This document shows positions 39,677-49,409 of a stretch of 64,000 bases of DNA, piece by piece (positions within the stretch are counted from its first letter, which is position 1; every line of letters begins with the position of its first letter). Under the pieces are notes generated by a model, which was given only the letters and a program-made list of their open reading frames with translations, was not told the origin of the DNA and did not search any database. The position numbers and the translations under genes are program-made. Source of the stretch: Yarrowia lipolytica (Eukaryota > Ascomycota > Dipodascomycetes > Dipodascales); assembly GCF_001761485.1 (NCBI RefSeq), contig NC_090770.1, positions 2,108,001 to 2,172,000 on the forward strand. Reading direction: 5' to 3'.

Positions 39677-41176
39677 ATGGTACGGCCGTCAAACACCATG
39701 TTTTCTTCACTCCTTTCGCTAGTTTCACTCATTACACTGGTCTTGGCCCTGGACCTGGACCCCAACTCGTCGCAGTCTGTCAACAGCGACTCCAAGCTCA
39801 TCGCCAAGGGTCTTCTCGACTACTACGCTGGCTCCCATTATGGAGGCACCATTGGCATGTTTGTCCAGCCGTACTACTGGTGGCACGCTGGAGCTGCCTG
39901 GAACACCCTGGTGGAGTACTGGGCCATCACTGGTGACGACACCTACCTTGACACCACTCGACAGGCTCTCATTTCTCAGCGAGGCGAAAAGTACGATCTT
40001 ATGGTCGCAAACTTCTCTACTTCCGAAGGTAACGACGACCAGGGAGTCTGGGCACTCACCATGATGGCTGCAGCCGAACGGGGATTCCCCGAGGCCAATG
40101 ACGGACACACTTGGCTTGACGTGGCCAAGAACGCCTTTGCTACAATGGTTGGCCGATGGGACCTGCACTGTGGCGGTGGTGTCCGATGGCAGATTTTCTC
40201 TTCCAATAACGGTTACGACTACAAGAACTCTGTCTCCAACGGTGCAGTCTTCTCTCTCGCTGCTCGTCTCTACTACAACACCGGAGAGAAGGTCTACCTG
40301 GAGTGGGCCGAGACTGCCTGGGAGTGGCTGTGGAACTCTGGACTCATTGAGCATGACACCTACCGAGTCAACGATGGCCTTGATGTTGACGACTGTTCTA
40401 AGATCACCCATTTCCTGTGGAGTTACAACGCCGGTATGCTCCAATCTGGTACTGCCTATCTTTTTGCTGCTACTGGCGACAACGACTGGGACACTCGAGC
40501 TCGAAACTTCTGGAGCTCGGGAAAGAATGTCTTCTTCGATAACAAGATCATGCTTGAAATTGCCTGCCAGCAGGACTCCATCACTTGCAACAACGATCAG
40601 CGAACCTTCAAGGGTATCTATGCCAATCTTCTGGGTCTGACTGCCGAAGTCCACCCTGGTCTTGCCGATGAAATCATTGACTATCTCACCACCTCTGCCA
40701 AGGCTGCTGCCAACACCTGTTCTGGAGGTAGCGACGGCCATACCTGTTCTCTCGACTGGGTCTCCCAGAAGTACGATGGCAACTGGATTGGTCTTGGAGA
40801 GCAGATTTCCGCTCTGTCTGTGATTCTCAACTCCCAGGCTCTCAAGGTCCATGCTGCTCCTCGAGCCAAGCAGAACCAGAACAGCGTTCCTTCCGACCAG
40901 GCTGATCTGGCACCTGCCCAGTCGCTCTTCTCCTCTGCGGCTCCCAGCAGTTCTGCGGCCCCCAGTAGCTCTGCTGCCCCCTCCTCCTCTTCGGCACAAG
41001 ACACCCGAGTTTCATCCGCTGTCATTGTGTCTAGTTCTGCAAAACCAACCACCCTATCTACCCAGGTGGCTGTTCCTGCCCCTACCGAGCCCGCCCAGTA
41101 TACTGGTGATGGAAGCGATGTCGCCGCTGGTCTAGGTCTGCTGGCCTTACTTGGACTTGGCGTCATTTTGATGTGA
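39677..41176 (+). CDS. DFG5: Dfg5/Dcw1-type GPI-anchored cell-wall protein (GH76 fold)
   Basis: A 499-residue secreted protein that helps move GPI proteins from the membrane to cell-wall glucan. A signal peptide lies near the N-terminus (..LLSLVSLITLVLALDLD). The GH76 domain occupies about 25-390: GSHYGGTIGMFVQPYYWWHAGAAW, and the acidic pair in EGNDDQGVWALT expected at the active site. A Ser/Ala-rich linker (APSSSAAPSSSAAPSSSS) leads to a hydrophobic tail (VAAGLGLLALLGLGVILM), which is a GPI signal with a likely omega site in GDGSD. The start could be 39698; 39677 gives an Arg in the n-region. Which of the two yeast paralogues it matches cannot be told. Confidence 0.9.
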   Translation: MVRPSNTMFSSLLSLVSLITLVLALDLDPNSSQSVNSDSKLIAKGLLDYYAGSHYGGTIGMFVQPYYWWHAGAAWNTLVEYWAITGDDTYLDTTRQALISQRGEKYDLMVANFSTSEGNDDQGVWALTMMAAAERGFPEANDGHTWLDVAKNAFATMVGRWDLHCGGGVRWQIFSSNNGYDYKNSVSNGAVFSLAARLYYNTGEKVYLEWAETAWEWLWNSGLIEHDTYRVNDGLDVDDCSKITHFLWSYNAGMLQSGTAYLFAATGDNDWDTRARNFWSSGKNVFFDNKIMLEIACQQDSITCNNDQRTFKGIYANLLGLTAEVHPGLADEIIDYLTTSAKAAANTCSGGSDGHTCSLDWVSQKYDGNWIGLGEQISALSVILNSQALKVHAAPRAKQNQNSVPSDQADLAPAQSLFSSAAPSSSAAPSSSAAPSSSSAQDTRVSSAVIVSSSAKPTTLSTQVAVPAPTEPAQYTGDGSDVAAGLGLLALLGLGVILM

Positions 41177-41915
41177 GTATTACGACAACTACTAACCCCA
41201 AAAAATGATCAAGACGTTCTTGATTAATCTACATTTTAATTTTTCATTTTGGTTTCTTTTTCATGTTCGACATCTACTTTTCAAGTGGCTTCTTTTTCGC
41301 ATTTTTCTTGGCACTCTTCCTCTTCATTCCTCTTCATTCCTCTTTATTCTCCTTTATTCCTCTTCTTCCCTTTCTCTTCTTCGTCTTCCCTTCTCTTCTT
41401 CTTGTCTTTGACTTCTTCATGTCTTTGACTTCTTCCTTCTCTTTTCTTACTCCTTTCTTCTTTTTTCCCGCACACCGACTTGTGTCGCTCAGCGTCCGTA
41501 GCTAACCCAGCCCCCACCTCACCAACTCCACCTCCACTTAATTAGTGTTGACAGTAACCGCTCGACGGTATTCTATGCCGTACCTCCGCTCTGTGCAATC
41601 TTCTAGAGCCCTCCCCCTCGCTTTCATATTCTTGTCTATACTAACCATTTACCTGCTGGCACTCTGCTCCTTCGTTATCACAGGTGCTAGTTTTATTTCA
41701 GTATTTATAACCTATATAATCTCAATCACGATCTTATGCCCTCACACTTCCATGTCCCTCAATTAATACTGATTTCATAAGGGCAGCCCGTGGGCGTATC
41801 GATAGTTTATGTGTTATACGGCGTGTGCAGTTTATGGAGGGACAGTGGTTATGGGCAGAAGATGTATAAGAGTTACAGTAGATACAAGTCGATGTAATTT
41901 CCAACCACACCAACA
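41177..41915. other. Intergenic: pyrimidine-rich tract downstream of the GH76 gene
   Basis: The left part, 41313-41466, is almost pure C/T on the plus strand and probably lies in or next to the 3' UTR of the GH76 gene. The rest is mixed. The frames across it are just low-complexity translations. Confidence 0.5.
41313..41466 (+). repeat. Polypyrimidine tract (C/T about 85-90%)
   Basis: About 150 bases of TTCTTCC/CTTTATTCC-type words, imperfectly periodic. Such purine/pyrimidine asymmetry can form triplex structures or bind pyrimidine-tract proteins in RNA. Confidence 0.7.
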
Positions 41916-42251
41916 ATGCCCTTTCTATCTAACCATCCCTGTGACTCCACCAGCTTTTCAGAGTTTTACGAGAGTGATGATATCAGGGACGCTTTCTACA
42001 GCAAGCCCAATACCATCTTCAAGCGTGACTACGTCGTTGGGCTCAACAGAGAGAAGAAGGCCTGTCTTCAGGCCGAGATAACCAAGAAATACAACTCTCA
42101 AAAGACAGGACGGCTAGGCTACCTTCCTGTTGCCAAGTGGACATGGTACGCCATTCGGTACTGTGAGCTCTCTAGTCCCATGAATCTCCTTGCCGGTAAA
42201 GAGCTCTGCTACCGCAAGCCCCCCAACAATGAAAACGTTGCCTTAGCCTGA
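41916..42251 (+). CDS. Hypothetical small protein (may continue past an in-frame stop)
   Basis: A 111-residue frame starting MPFLSNHPCDSTSFSEFY. It is rich in Lys/Arg/Tyr (REKKACLQAEITKKYNSQK, AKWTWYAIRYCEL) and ends NNENVALA before TGA at 42249-42251. The same frame stays open for a further 99 codons to 42551. I recognise no family. It may be a short gene, the 5' half of a gene broken by one stop, or a gene with an unusual intron. The base composition is coding-like. Confidence 0.4.
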   Translation: MPFLSNHPCDSTSFSEFYESDDIRDAFYSKPNTIFKRDYVVGLNREKKACLQAEITKKYNSQKTGRLGYLPVAKWTWYAIRYCELSSPMNLLAGKELCYRKPPNNENVALA

Positions 42252-42551
42252 CCTACTGTTTCCTTGAAACGCAGCAAGCGGGTCAAGCGAAACAATCGAC
42301 CTGGCCGTCTGAGAGCCATTGCTGTTATTATGGCCGAAAACAAGCAGCTGGAACGGGACTACACACTCTTTTCTCTGCCAGTGAACCTCTATCATTTAGT
42401 CGAGCTGGCCAGTGCACATGAAGAGACAATCACCAAAACTGCGGCTCAGCGAAAAGTTATCAAAAGAGAAAAAGAATTGCAACTCGAGCGAAAACAAATG
42501 GAACACCTCCGGTCCTCTAAAAAGGAGTTCCTTGTTGAAGGTATGGCCTAA
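42252..42551 (+). pseudogene. In-frame continuation of the preceding small gene after a TGA
   Basis: This stretch is open in the same frame as the small gene before it, with no intervening ATG near its start: the first codons read P-T-V-S-L-K-R-S-K-R-V-K-R and the first Met is about 24 codons in. It is basic at first, then a helical Glu/Lys-rich segment (KREKELQLERKQMEHLRSSK) ends the frame. No donor and acceptor pair that removes the TGA and keeps the frame was found. Stop-codon read-through, or one recent stop mutation, are the simple readings. Confidence 0.35.
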
Positions 42552-42865
42552 GCCTAAGCCCAAAAAGTTGGGATCTACCCGTCTGTGTATTATAGTAGAT
42601 ATTGTATTATAGTGAAGAATAAGTGAAAACGTAGTCATATCAAGTGTTCTCCGGTGCAAAAAAGTCATGGACGACCACACACATACCATTCGCTTCGCCC
42701 ATGATGTATGCTCATGTTTAAGTTGAACCATGCTCCGTTATCTCCGAACGGCCAATAAAGTTTCGGGTACACACCATGATGCAGTTCACGTGACGAGACG
42801 CGCATCTTTGGAATTACTTACGGCCAAAGACACACCAGTCGTAACATACCACCACAACGCCAACC

Positions 42866-44170
42866 ATGCCGTACAACATTGCCATGGTATCGGACTTCTT
42901 CTATCCGCAACCAGGTGGGGTGGAATTGCATGTCTACCAATTGTCTCAACGACTCAAACAACGTGGCCACTCGGTAGTCATCATCACACACGCATACGAC
43001 AGCCGAACAGGAGTGCGGATCCTCACCAACGGAATTAAGGTGTACTACGTGCCGTTTTTCGTGCTCTATCGAAACTCCACCTTTCCCTCAGTCTTCTCTG
43101 CATTCCCTATTCTTCGAAACATCTTCATTCGCGAAAATATTGACATTGTGCACGGCCATGGATCTCTCTCGTCTCTGTGCCATGAAGCCATTTTGCATGC
43201 AAGAACCATGGGCATGAAGACCGTGTTTACAGACCACTCTTTGTTTGGTTTTGCTGACGCGGGAAGCATCGCTGGAAACAAGGCTCTGAAATTCACACTG
43301 TCTGATGTTGGCCATGTAATCTGCGTGTCTCACACCTGCAAGGAAAACACAGTGTTGCGAGCATCTCTGGACCCTTCAATTGTCAGTGTCATTCCCAACG
43401 CCGTCGTCTCTAAAGCATTCACCCCTGATCCAACCAGAGCAGACCCCAATTACATCACCATTGTTGTCATATCACGTCTCTACCCTAATAAAGGAGCCGA
43501 TCTGCTCACCGTCATCATCCCACGAATCTGCGCACTCCACCCACGCGTTAAGTTCCTCATTGCAGGTTCAGGACCCAAGGAAATCGATCTGCAGCAAATG
43601 AGAGAACGATACAGACTGCAGGAGCGAGTCGAGCTGATTGGTAGCATTCGACACGAAGAAGTGCGTGATCTCATGGTCACAGGAAACATTTATTTGCATC
43701 CAACTCTGACGGAGGCCTTTGGAACCGTCATTGTTGAGGCCGCTAGTTGTGGTCTACTTGTGGTCACTACAGACGTTGGTGGCATTCCAGAGGTGCTGCC
43801 CTCGCACATGACAGTATTTGCCAGCCCCTCGGAAGACTCACTGGTGGACTCGACTATGAAAGCGATTGCGATCTTGGAGAAGAAGGAGGTCGACCCAACC
43901 ACTTTTTACAACGAAATCAAGGGCATGTACAAGTGGTCGGAGGTCGCAAGGAGAACTGAAAAGGTCTACGACTCAATCAATGAGGAATCGTTGAATGAGC
44001 CACTGTTGGACCGACTGGCAAAGTTCTATGCGTGCGGGGAATGGGCTGGAAAACTCTTTGTCATTTGCGTATGCGTCGATGTTATGTTATATGCTATACT
44101 GGAGTTGTTTTGGCCTAGACACACCATTGACCGAGTAAAACCTTGGCCTCGAGTCAAGTCTGGAGAATAA
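42866..44170 (+). CDS. SPT14: GPI-GlcNAc transferase catalytic subunit (PIG-A)
   Basis: A 434-residue GT4 glycosyltransferase that adds GlcNAc to phosphatidylinositol, the first step of GPI-anchor synthesis on the cytosolic side of the ER. The N-terminus IAMVSDFFYPQPGGVELHVYQL is diagnostic of PIG-A, followed by HGHGSLSSLCHEA and TDHSLFGF. The C-lobe has VISRLYPNKGADLL, and the EX7E motif is in LTEAFGTVIVEAASCG. A single membrane span lies near the C-terminus, at about 393-411 (GKLFVICVCVDVMLYAILELF). Its stop codon lies one base from the NIP100 stop on the other strand, so the two mRNAs must overlap. Confidence 0.96.
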   Translation: MPYNIAMVSDFFYPQPGGVELHVYQLSQRLKQRGHSVVIITHAYDSRTGVRILTNGIKVYYVPFFVLYRNSTFPSVFSAFPILRNIFIRENIDIVHGHGSLSSLCHEAILHARTMGMKTVFTDHSLFGFADAGSIAGNKALKFTLSDVGHVICVSHTCKENTVLRASLDPSIVSVIPNAVVSKAFTPDPTRADPNYITIVVISRLYPNKGADLLTVIIPRICALHPRVKFLIAGSGPKEIDLQQMRERYRLQERVELIGSIRHEEVRDLMVTGNIYLHPTLTEAFGTVIVEAASCGLLVVTTDVGGIPEVLPSHMTVFASPSEDSLVDSTMKAIAILEKKEVDPTTFYNEIKGMYKWSEVARRTEKVYDSINEESLNEPLLDRLAKFYACGEWAGKLFVICVCVDVMLYAILELFWPRHTIDRVKPWPRVKSGE

Positions 44171-44171
44171 T

Positions 44172-46997
44172 CTATTCCAAAAGCATGGCCTGATATCTCT
44201 CAAACTGCAGTCTTTGCTGTGCTGCGACATGTTTGGATAGCTGATTTCGAGGTCTCCAGCCAGTGGGATTGTCGTCGAGCTTCAACGGCGTGGCTGCTTG
44301 TGCCAGCTTCTGTAGCTGATGAAAAGCGGCCTGCGTTTTCAGAGGCAGATAAGGATGGGCTTTGACAATGGGGGGTTTCAGGTCTTCCATCCAATCGAGG
44401 TCGTCTCGACCCTTTGAGTTCTCCAGAGTCAGGTGTCGGACCGTCTGGCGCAGGCTCTGAAGCTCGGTTTCCATCTGAGACTGATGGAGCGTATTTAAAT
44501 GCATATCTACTATATCTTCCCCCTTGAGCGTAGACAATTTGAGTCGGTTTTGGACATGAGTCTTGAACCTTTGGGCATCGGCGTTCTTCTGCTCCAGCTT
44601 GGCCTTGAGACTCTCCACATCATCACGAAGTCGTTTCTCCGTAAGAGCAGCTTCATTGAGGTTGGCTCGGAGTTGCACAAATGCCTCTTCCTTCTCGGCG
44701 AACCGTTCGGCTTTTGAATCGTAGTGCTTAATCTTGATCTCCAGAGTCTCAATGGTCTTCTCTTTCTTCAGCAGCACAGCCTTGAGATGCAGGACATCAG
44801 CAGAGGTATCTACTATGCTCTCCTCTTGACTCTGTCTAGGCTGTAGCTGAGCCCAGGTAGGTAGATCGTTATTCTGAGAGACGGAGAAGTCTAAAGTAGA
44901 CAGCTGTTCGGTAAGCTTGATGATATCCTTCTCCACAGCCGACAAGGGTTTGCTTGAGGACCGTTTAAAGATGGCTGTGTAGGCAGAATCCGGATCGTCG
45001 TCATGTAGAAGTTGCATGGCAAAGACCGAGACATCAGAGAGTGTTTGGACGGCATTATCAATGATGGGGCTTGGAACTCGAGCAGTCTTGTCTTGGTTAT
45101 CGATCCAGTACTTCAATTTGGAAAGAGAATTGGCACAGCTCCTGTGCCCGAGCTGTTTGAGTAACAGAATAGACACACGTGTGTGTATAGCCAGTTTAGA
45201 CATGTCCAAGTAGGTTCTGTTGTAGTCTGTTTGTGTAGATAGAAAGTCGTCAAAGGTCTGAATGAATACAGGAACCATGTTCACAGCTTCGTCCACAAGC
45301 AGGGCCCCCTCGCTGACAGTATCGATGTAGGAGTTCACCGATTGCTCCAGCTGCTCAGACTCTCCATGTAGAAACGGCGCATCGACATCTGGACGCCATT
45401 CTAGCAGAGTAGCTAGAGTGTGTGCCAGGGCAGAGACGTGAGCTAGTTTTAGAGCTAACCGTAGTTGCTGCTCCTCCACAGATGTCTCATCGTAATCTGC
45501 ACCCAGAATCGTCTCAACTATGATAGACAGTAAGGCCGCTGTACGCTTAAATCGCAAATGCGCAGAAACAACCACATCCACATCGCTTCCTGGAATAGTG
45601 ATGGGACTCTCCGCTGCCGTCAGAAAGTAATGCCAGATAGCCAGCTTGTCCAAAGCCTGTTGAGATGACAGCTTTTCCATTTCCAAAGCAATCTCTTGGT
45701 TGCGTGTAGATGCCACTGAGGATTGGAGTTTCTGGTTCATCTCCATGACTGTCTTTACATGCGACACCATGGACTCGTTGTCGTGCTGTTTTTCACGGTG
45801 TTTTGTCTCCCACAATTCAATCTCGGCTTGCAAGTCTGCTACAACCTCTCGAAATCTCATGACGCTCTGTTCAAGGTTCTGTTGGCGATTATGTGCATCG
45901 TTGGTTCGTTTCTCGGCGTGATTCAGCTCAGATTCCAGATAGGCGATTTCCTGGTGAAGTTGCTTCTGTGTGGCTACGTGACCTGCCTCTAACTCATCAT
46001 TCAGCTCCTTAAGCTCCTCCAGCTCGGCCACTGTAGCCTGCAGCTTCTCCACTGACTCTGTAAGAGCCAGGTTTTTCTCCGTCAGAGAATCGATCAGCGT
46101 CTCGGACACCATGACATCATCCAGCTGGGCTCTCAGTTCATGTAGGGTAGCCTGGGTTTCCTCAAGCCGCTTCTCAGAGCTTTCCAGCTGCGATTGAGTC
46201 AATGAATAGTCTGTAAGTTTGGAGTTCAGTTGCTTGATCTGTTCATTGAGAGATGCCTCCTGAGCCGTAGAGTAGTCTCGTAGACTCACAAGAGCCGCTT
46301 CAAGCTGGGCGTTTCGTTGAATGGCAGCCTCATCAGCTGAGTCGATTCTCTCCGAAGGCACGTTGAGCTCTTGTCGCAGTTCCTCCATTTCTCGTTTGGC
46401 AATCTCCAGCTTTTCTTCTGCCATTTCTCTGTCAAGAGTAGCCATCTCCAAAGCGTCTTCGTGCTGTTCCAGCTTCACCTTGGCATGGGCATGTTCATTG
46501 GAAGTCTTGGTGAGATCGGCGCGTAGCTGCTTGACCTCGTCACTCAGGGGACGCAGTTTACTCTCCAGCTTGGCGACAATTGTCTCGAGTTTCTTTTTTT
46601 CACGCAAATCTGTCTGAAGTTGCTGAATTTGTTCTCGCTCAAGCTTTCTTTTGCTATCTGTGACACGTAGCTTGGCCTTGAGACTCTCCACCTGCTTGGC
46701 CAAAGCTGTAGACGAGTCTGAGACGTCTGACATGGCCGACTGGGGTCGTTGAGACGGTCTAGGCACCTCTGGAGGCGGCATGAGGTCTGCGTCTGTCTCC
46801 ACTTGTGGTCGTCTCACAAACTTTCCCGATGTTCCTTTGCATTCAAAGTACCGAACTCCCTGGACGCTGCCGTCATTGTTTCCCTGTCCCTCAACCATTT
46901 CCACTCCAATCCACTCTCCCGTGGAGAACTGAGTGGGTCCGATGAATCGGACGTGCGCCGGCACTCCCTTGACCCGCACGCGATCTCCGACTTTCAT
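44172..46997 (-). CDS. NIP100: Dynactin large subunit (p150-Glued, Nip100)
   Basis: A 941-residue microtubule-binding subunit of dynactin, needed with dynein for spindle positioning. A CAP-Gly domain fills residues 1-65: GDRVRVKGVPAHVRFIGPT, GEWIGVEM, and the conserved loop as GNNDGSVQGVRYFEC where GKNDG is usual. Long coiled coils lie at about 85-445 and again at 730-850, with a more globular helical part between (about 460-700). The length suits a fungal p150. The start at 46997 begins the CAP-Gly directly, so any basic N-terminal extension is missing. Divergent from CDC31. Confidence 0.93.
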   Translation of the reverse strand: MKVGDRVRVKGVPAHVRFIGPTQFSTGEWIGVEMVEGQGNNDGSVQGVRYFECKGTSGKFVRRPQVETDADLMPPPEVPRPSQRPQSAMSDVSDSSTALAKQVESLKAKLRVTDSKRKLEREQIQQLQTDLREKKKLETIVAKLESKLRPLSDEVKQLRADLTKTSNEHAHAKVKLEQHEDALEMATLDREMAEEKLEIAKREMEELRQELNVPSERIDSADEAAIQRNAQLEAALVSLRDYSTAQEASLNEQIKQLNSKLTDYSLTQSQLESSEKRLEETQATLHELRAQLDDVMVSETLIDSLTEKNLALTESVEKLQATVAELEELKELNDELEAGHVATQKQLHQEIAYLESELNHAEKRTNDAHNRQQNLEQSVMRFREVVADLQAEIELWETKHREKQHDNESMVSHVKTVMEMNQKLQSSVASTRNQEIALEMEKLSSQQALDKLAIWHYFLTAAESPITIPGSDVDVVVSAHLRFKRTAALLSIIVETILGADYDETSVEEQQLRLALKLAHVSALAHTLATLLEWRPDVDAPFLHGESEQLEQSVNSYIDTVSEGALLVDEAVNMVPVFIQTFDDFLSTQTDYNRTYLDMSKLAIHTRVSILLLKQLGHRSCANSLSKLKYWIDNQDKTARVPSPIIDNAVQTLSDVSVFAMQLLHDDDPDSAYTAIFKRSSSKPLSAVEKDIIKLTEQLSTLDFSVSQNNDLPTWAQLQPRQSQEESIVDTSADVLHLKAVLLKKEKTIETLEIKIKHYDSKAERFAEKEEAFVQLRANLNEAALTEKRLRDDVESLKAKLEQKNADAQRFKTHVQNRLKLSTLKGEDIVDMHLNTLHQSQMETELQSLRQTVRHLTLENSKGRDDLDWMEDLKPPIVKAHPYLPLKTQAAFHQLQKLAQAATPLKLDDNPTGWRPRNQLSKHVAAQQRLQFERYQAMLLE

Positions 46998-47428
46998 GTG
47001 TGCAAGTATCGTACAGTAGCAGTGGTGCTCGTGATGTGTCGCAGTGTCGTGGAGGTAGATATTCGGACTGCATGCCGACGGTAAATGAAATATCCTAAAT
47101 TTGTTAGTTAGTTAGTTAGCATAGTTAAGTACTTCTGGTAGCTATAACACCCTATAAAATAACGGCCCGACACGTGATTTTGGCGTACTAAATTCTATGT
47201 AGTTTTCTCGCCCATATCAACTTCCAAATCGACTCTTCAGGACCTCACTTTTGCTACTTGTAGATATGATTATTCTGCATTCGCCATCTATAAACAAATC
47301 CCATCCACCAACCTACATTACAATACATGTATGCGTAGACAATGCACAACGAGTTTAGGCTAAAACGCGTCTCGTTTATTCCCACAACCTATCACCACAG
47401 TACAAACACAACCCCCACAATCACCATA
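46998..47428. promoter_or_regulatory. Divergent NIP100-CDC31 promoter
   Basis: 431 bp shared by two divergent genes, with ACACGTGA at 47170-47177 near the middle and TTAG repeats on the NIP100 side (about 47103-47120). Both products act at the spindle pole or on microtubules, so a shared promoter is of interest, although co-regulation is only inferred. Confidence 0.4.
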
Positions 47429-47991
47429 ATGCAGTCGGCACGACGAAAACAGACGGCGTTCCCCTCTCGGGGCGTGGCTGCCACCAAGCGAGAATTATCT
47501 GCGGATCAACGACAAGAGATCCAGGAGGCCTTCGACCTGTTCGATGCCCATCAGAACCGAGCTCTGGACTTTCATACCCTCAGAGCAGCCATGCGAGCAC
47601 TCGGCTTCGAGCTCAAGAAGGCTGAGGTGCTGCAGATTCTGGACGAGAACGACACGACACAGCAGGGCGTGATGACGTGGGAGGCGTTTGAGCAGGTTAT
47701 GACACAGATGATTCTGGACCGAGACCCGCTGGAGGAGGTCAAGCGGGCCTTCCAGCTGTTTGACGAGGACAACACCGGTATTATCACTATCAAAAACCTG
47801 CGAAAGGTGGCCCGAGAACTCAACGAAAATATCGACGAGAGTGAACTGCAGGCCATGATTGAGGAGTTTGACCTTGACCAGGATGGAGGAAGTGAGTATG
47901 AGTGAAAGAGAGCTGATGGAGCATCACAAAGAAGAAGTCTACTAACACAGTCAATCTCGAGGAATTCATCGCCATTTGTACCGAAAACTAG
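47429..47991 (+). CDS. CDC31: Centrin Cdc31
   Basis: A small EF-hand protein of spindle-pole-body duplication, also found with nuclear-pore TREX-2 and NER complexes. The gene is join(47429..47891, 47951..47991), and gives 167 residues. The second exon supplies the C-terminus I-N-L-E-E-F-I-A-I-C-T-E-N. Of four EF-hand loops, only the fourth is canonical: D-L-D-Q-D-G-G-I-N-L-E-E, built across the exon junction. Loop 1 ends in T, loop 2 is irregular and loop 3 ends in N instead of E. Residue Met1 at 47429 (MQSARRKQTAF) gives the usual basic N-terminus; the frame is open upstream to 47342. Confidence 0.95.
47892..47950 (+). other. CDC31 intron
   Basis: A 59-bp intron. The donor is GTGAGT and the end is ACTAACACAG, with the branch CTAAC next to the acceptor. 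It lies within the coding of the fourth EF-hand loop. Removing it restores an invariant centrin C-terminus. Confidence 0.95.
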
Positions 47992-48503
47992 CTTATTTAA
48001 TCTAATGTATTTTTATCATCCACAGCTGGTGGAATTGTGTGGATGTACATGTGTTTAACGTATTAATTAAGTCTAATGCCATATACCGTATTTGAAGCAT
48101 CCTTTATGTCTATTGCTGATCTTTATGATCGACCTACAAGTACTGTAGAAGTAGTTTGGTGGTATCCTTGGTTTTTGTCAGTCTTCTTACATAAGCAAAC
48201 ATGACAAGTCCCAGTGATATCTTCGGTGACATAAATAGAGTTTGGGAGAGGTAAAAAGTGCACGTGACGTCAAATTTTCGACGGCAACGATGACCACAAA
48301 ATCAAGACTCCAGAGTGTATGAAAATCCGTAAATCAATGTGAAATAACCCGCTCTATATTTCCCACCTACTTCCTTTTTCTCAGCTCTCTCTGTGCGCCA
48401 ATGAAATCGATCTGATGTTCATTTCTCTCGAACCCTCCCAACAGGGCAAGGGCCTGAAATTTTCATTTTCATCAGAACTCATACAAACCACCACCCTCAC
48501 ACA
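47992..48503. other. Intergenic: CDC31 terminator and MRPL40 promoter
   Basis: CTACAAGTACTGTAG-type word at 48134-48154 and GCACGTGACGTCA at about 48260-48271, close to MRPL40. No gene is visible. Confidence 0.4.
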
Positions 48504-49409
48504 ATGAGACCTACGCGGACGGTACTGAAATCGAGGTTCATCCACGACCCCAAGACCATCTACCCTCGGGTCCGTGTGGATCGGATCCAGCGGGCCACTC
48601 TCAAAAAGGCCCCCAAGTTCCAGCAGGTTCTGGCCAGCCATGCCGTTCCCGAGTGGGAGCGATTCACCAAGGAGAGCCAATGGCACTTTATGCCCGGCGA
48701 CAAGGTCCAGATCCTGGCTGGCCCCGACAAGGGCAAGGTGTCTCAGATCATGGCTCGACACGAGGAGGGAAACTCTTACCTGGTTGATGGAGTCAACGGT
48801 ACTCAGACCTTCCCAATTCCTCCTGCTATGGCCCAGGAAGGACAGACCACCCACGTGATCGAGTTCCCCAACCCTCTGAAGCAGTCGGAGCTGCGTCTGG
48901 TGGCCCAGCGACCTGAGGAGGACGGTACCACCACCGAGGTTGCTATTGCTGCCGTGGAGTGCGTGGGAACCTACTACGACCCTGCCTACAAGCGAGTGCT
49001 CCCCCGACGAGTCATGGCCCACGATCACAAGACCCAGGTGCCATGGCCCGCTCCTCTCGAGCCTGTCGAGCATGTGGAGGGCTCTACCGAGCGAGATGTG
49101 GCTCGAGAACGAACCCACTGGGTCACTTCTCTGGTCAAGCCTCCTTTCCCCATCGGAGCTCTGCCCGACATTCGAAACGTGCACCACAAGCGATTCAAGC
49201 GATTCTCCGAGCGAGAGGTCGATCTCCTCACAGCCCCCAAGCCCTTCATCCCCAAGGGCACCCCCGAGCTTTTCGCTCGACCCCAGCACAAGAAGCCTGA
49301 GAACAAGCTCACTGCTGAGATGGAGGCCTTCATTGGCAACGTCATGCAGAAGCACGCTGACGCCCAGGTGGGCCAGCATGACCGAGTCAAGGGCCTCAAG
49401 TATAAATAG
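48504..49409 (+). CDS. MRPL40: Mitochondrial large-subunit ribosomal protein uL24m (Mrpl40)
   Basis: A 301-residue component of the 54S mitochondrial ribosomal subunit. The KOW/L24 motif is at about 67-85: MPGDKVQILAGPDKGKVSQI. The basic N-terminus (MRPTRTVLKSRFIHDPK) can act as a mitochondrial targeting signal, though it also carries the family's own conserved start. The protein ends GQHDRVKGLKYK. The start at 48504 is the first ATG and matches the family. The 347-codon frame on the other strand is a shadow of strong codon bias. Confidence 0.93.
   Translation: MRPTRTVLKSRFIHDPKTIYPRVRVDRIQRATLKKAPKFQQVLASHAVPEWERFTKESQWHFMPGDKVQILAGPDKGKVSQIMARHEEGNSYLVDGVNGTQTFPIPPAMAQEGQTTHVIEFPNPLKQSELRLVAQRPEEDGTTTEVAIAAVECVGTYYDPAYKRVLPRRVMAHDHKTQVPWPAPLEPVEHVEGSTERDVARERTHWVTSLVKPPFPIGALPDIRNVHHKRFKRFSEREVDLLTAPKPFIPKGTPELFARPQHKKPENKLTAEMEAFIGNVMQKHADAQVGQHDRVKGLKYK

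Noticed and set aside
39725-40999. 424-codon frame antisense to the GH76 gene
   Set aside because: Opposite strand of a clear GPI protein with no family feature; a shadow.
41263-41505. Phe/Leu/Ser-rich frame that looks like a membrane protein
   Set aside because: A translation of the polypyrimidine tract, not a true membrane protein.
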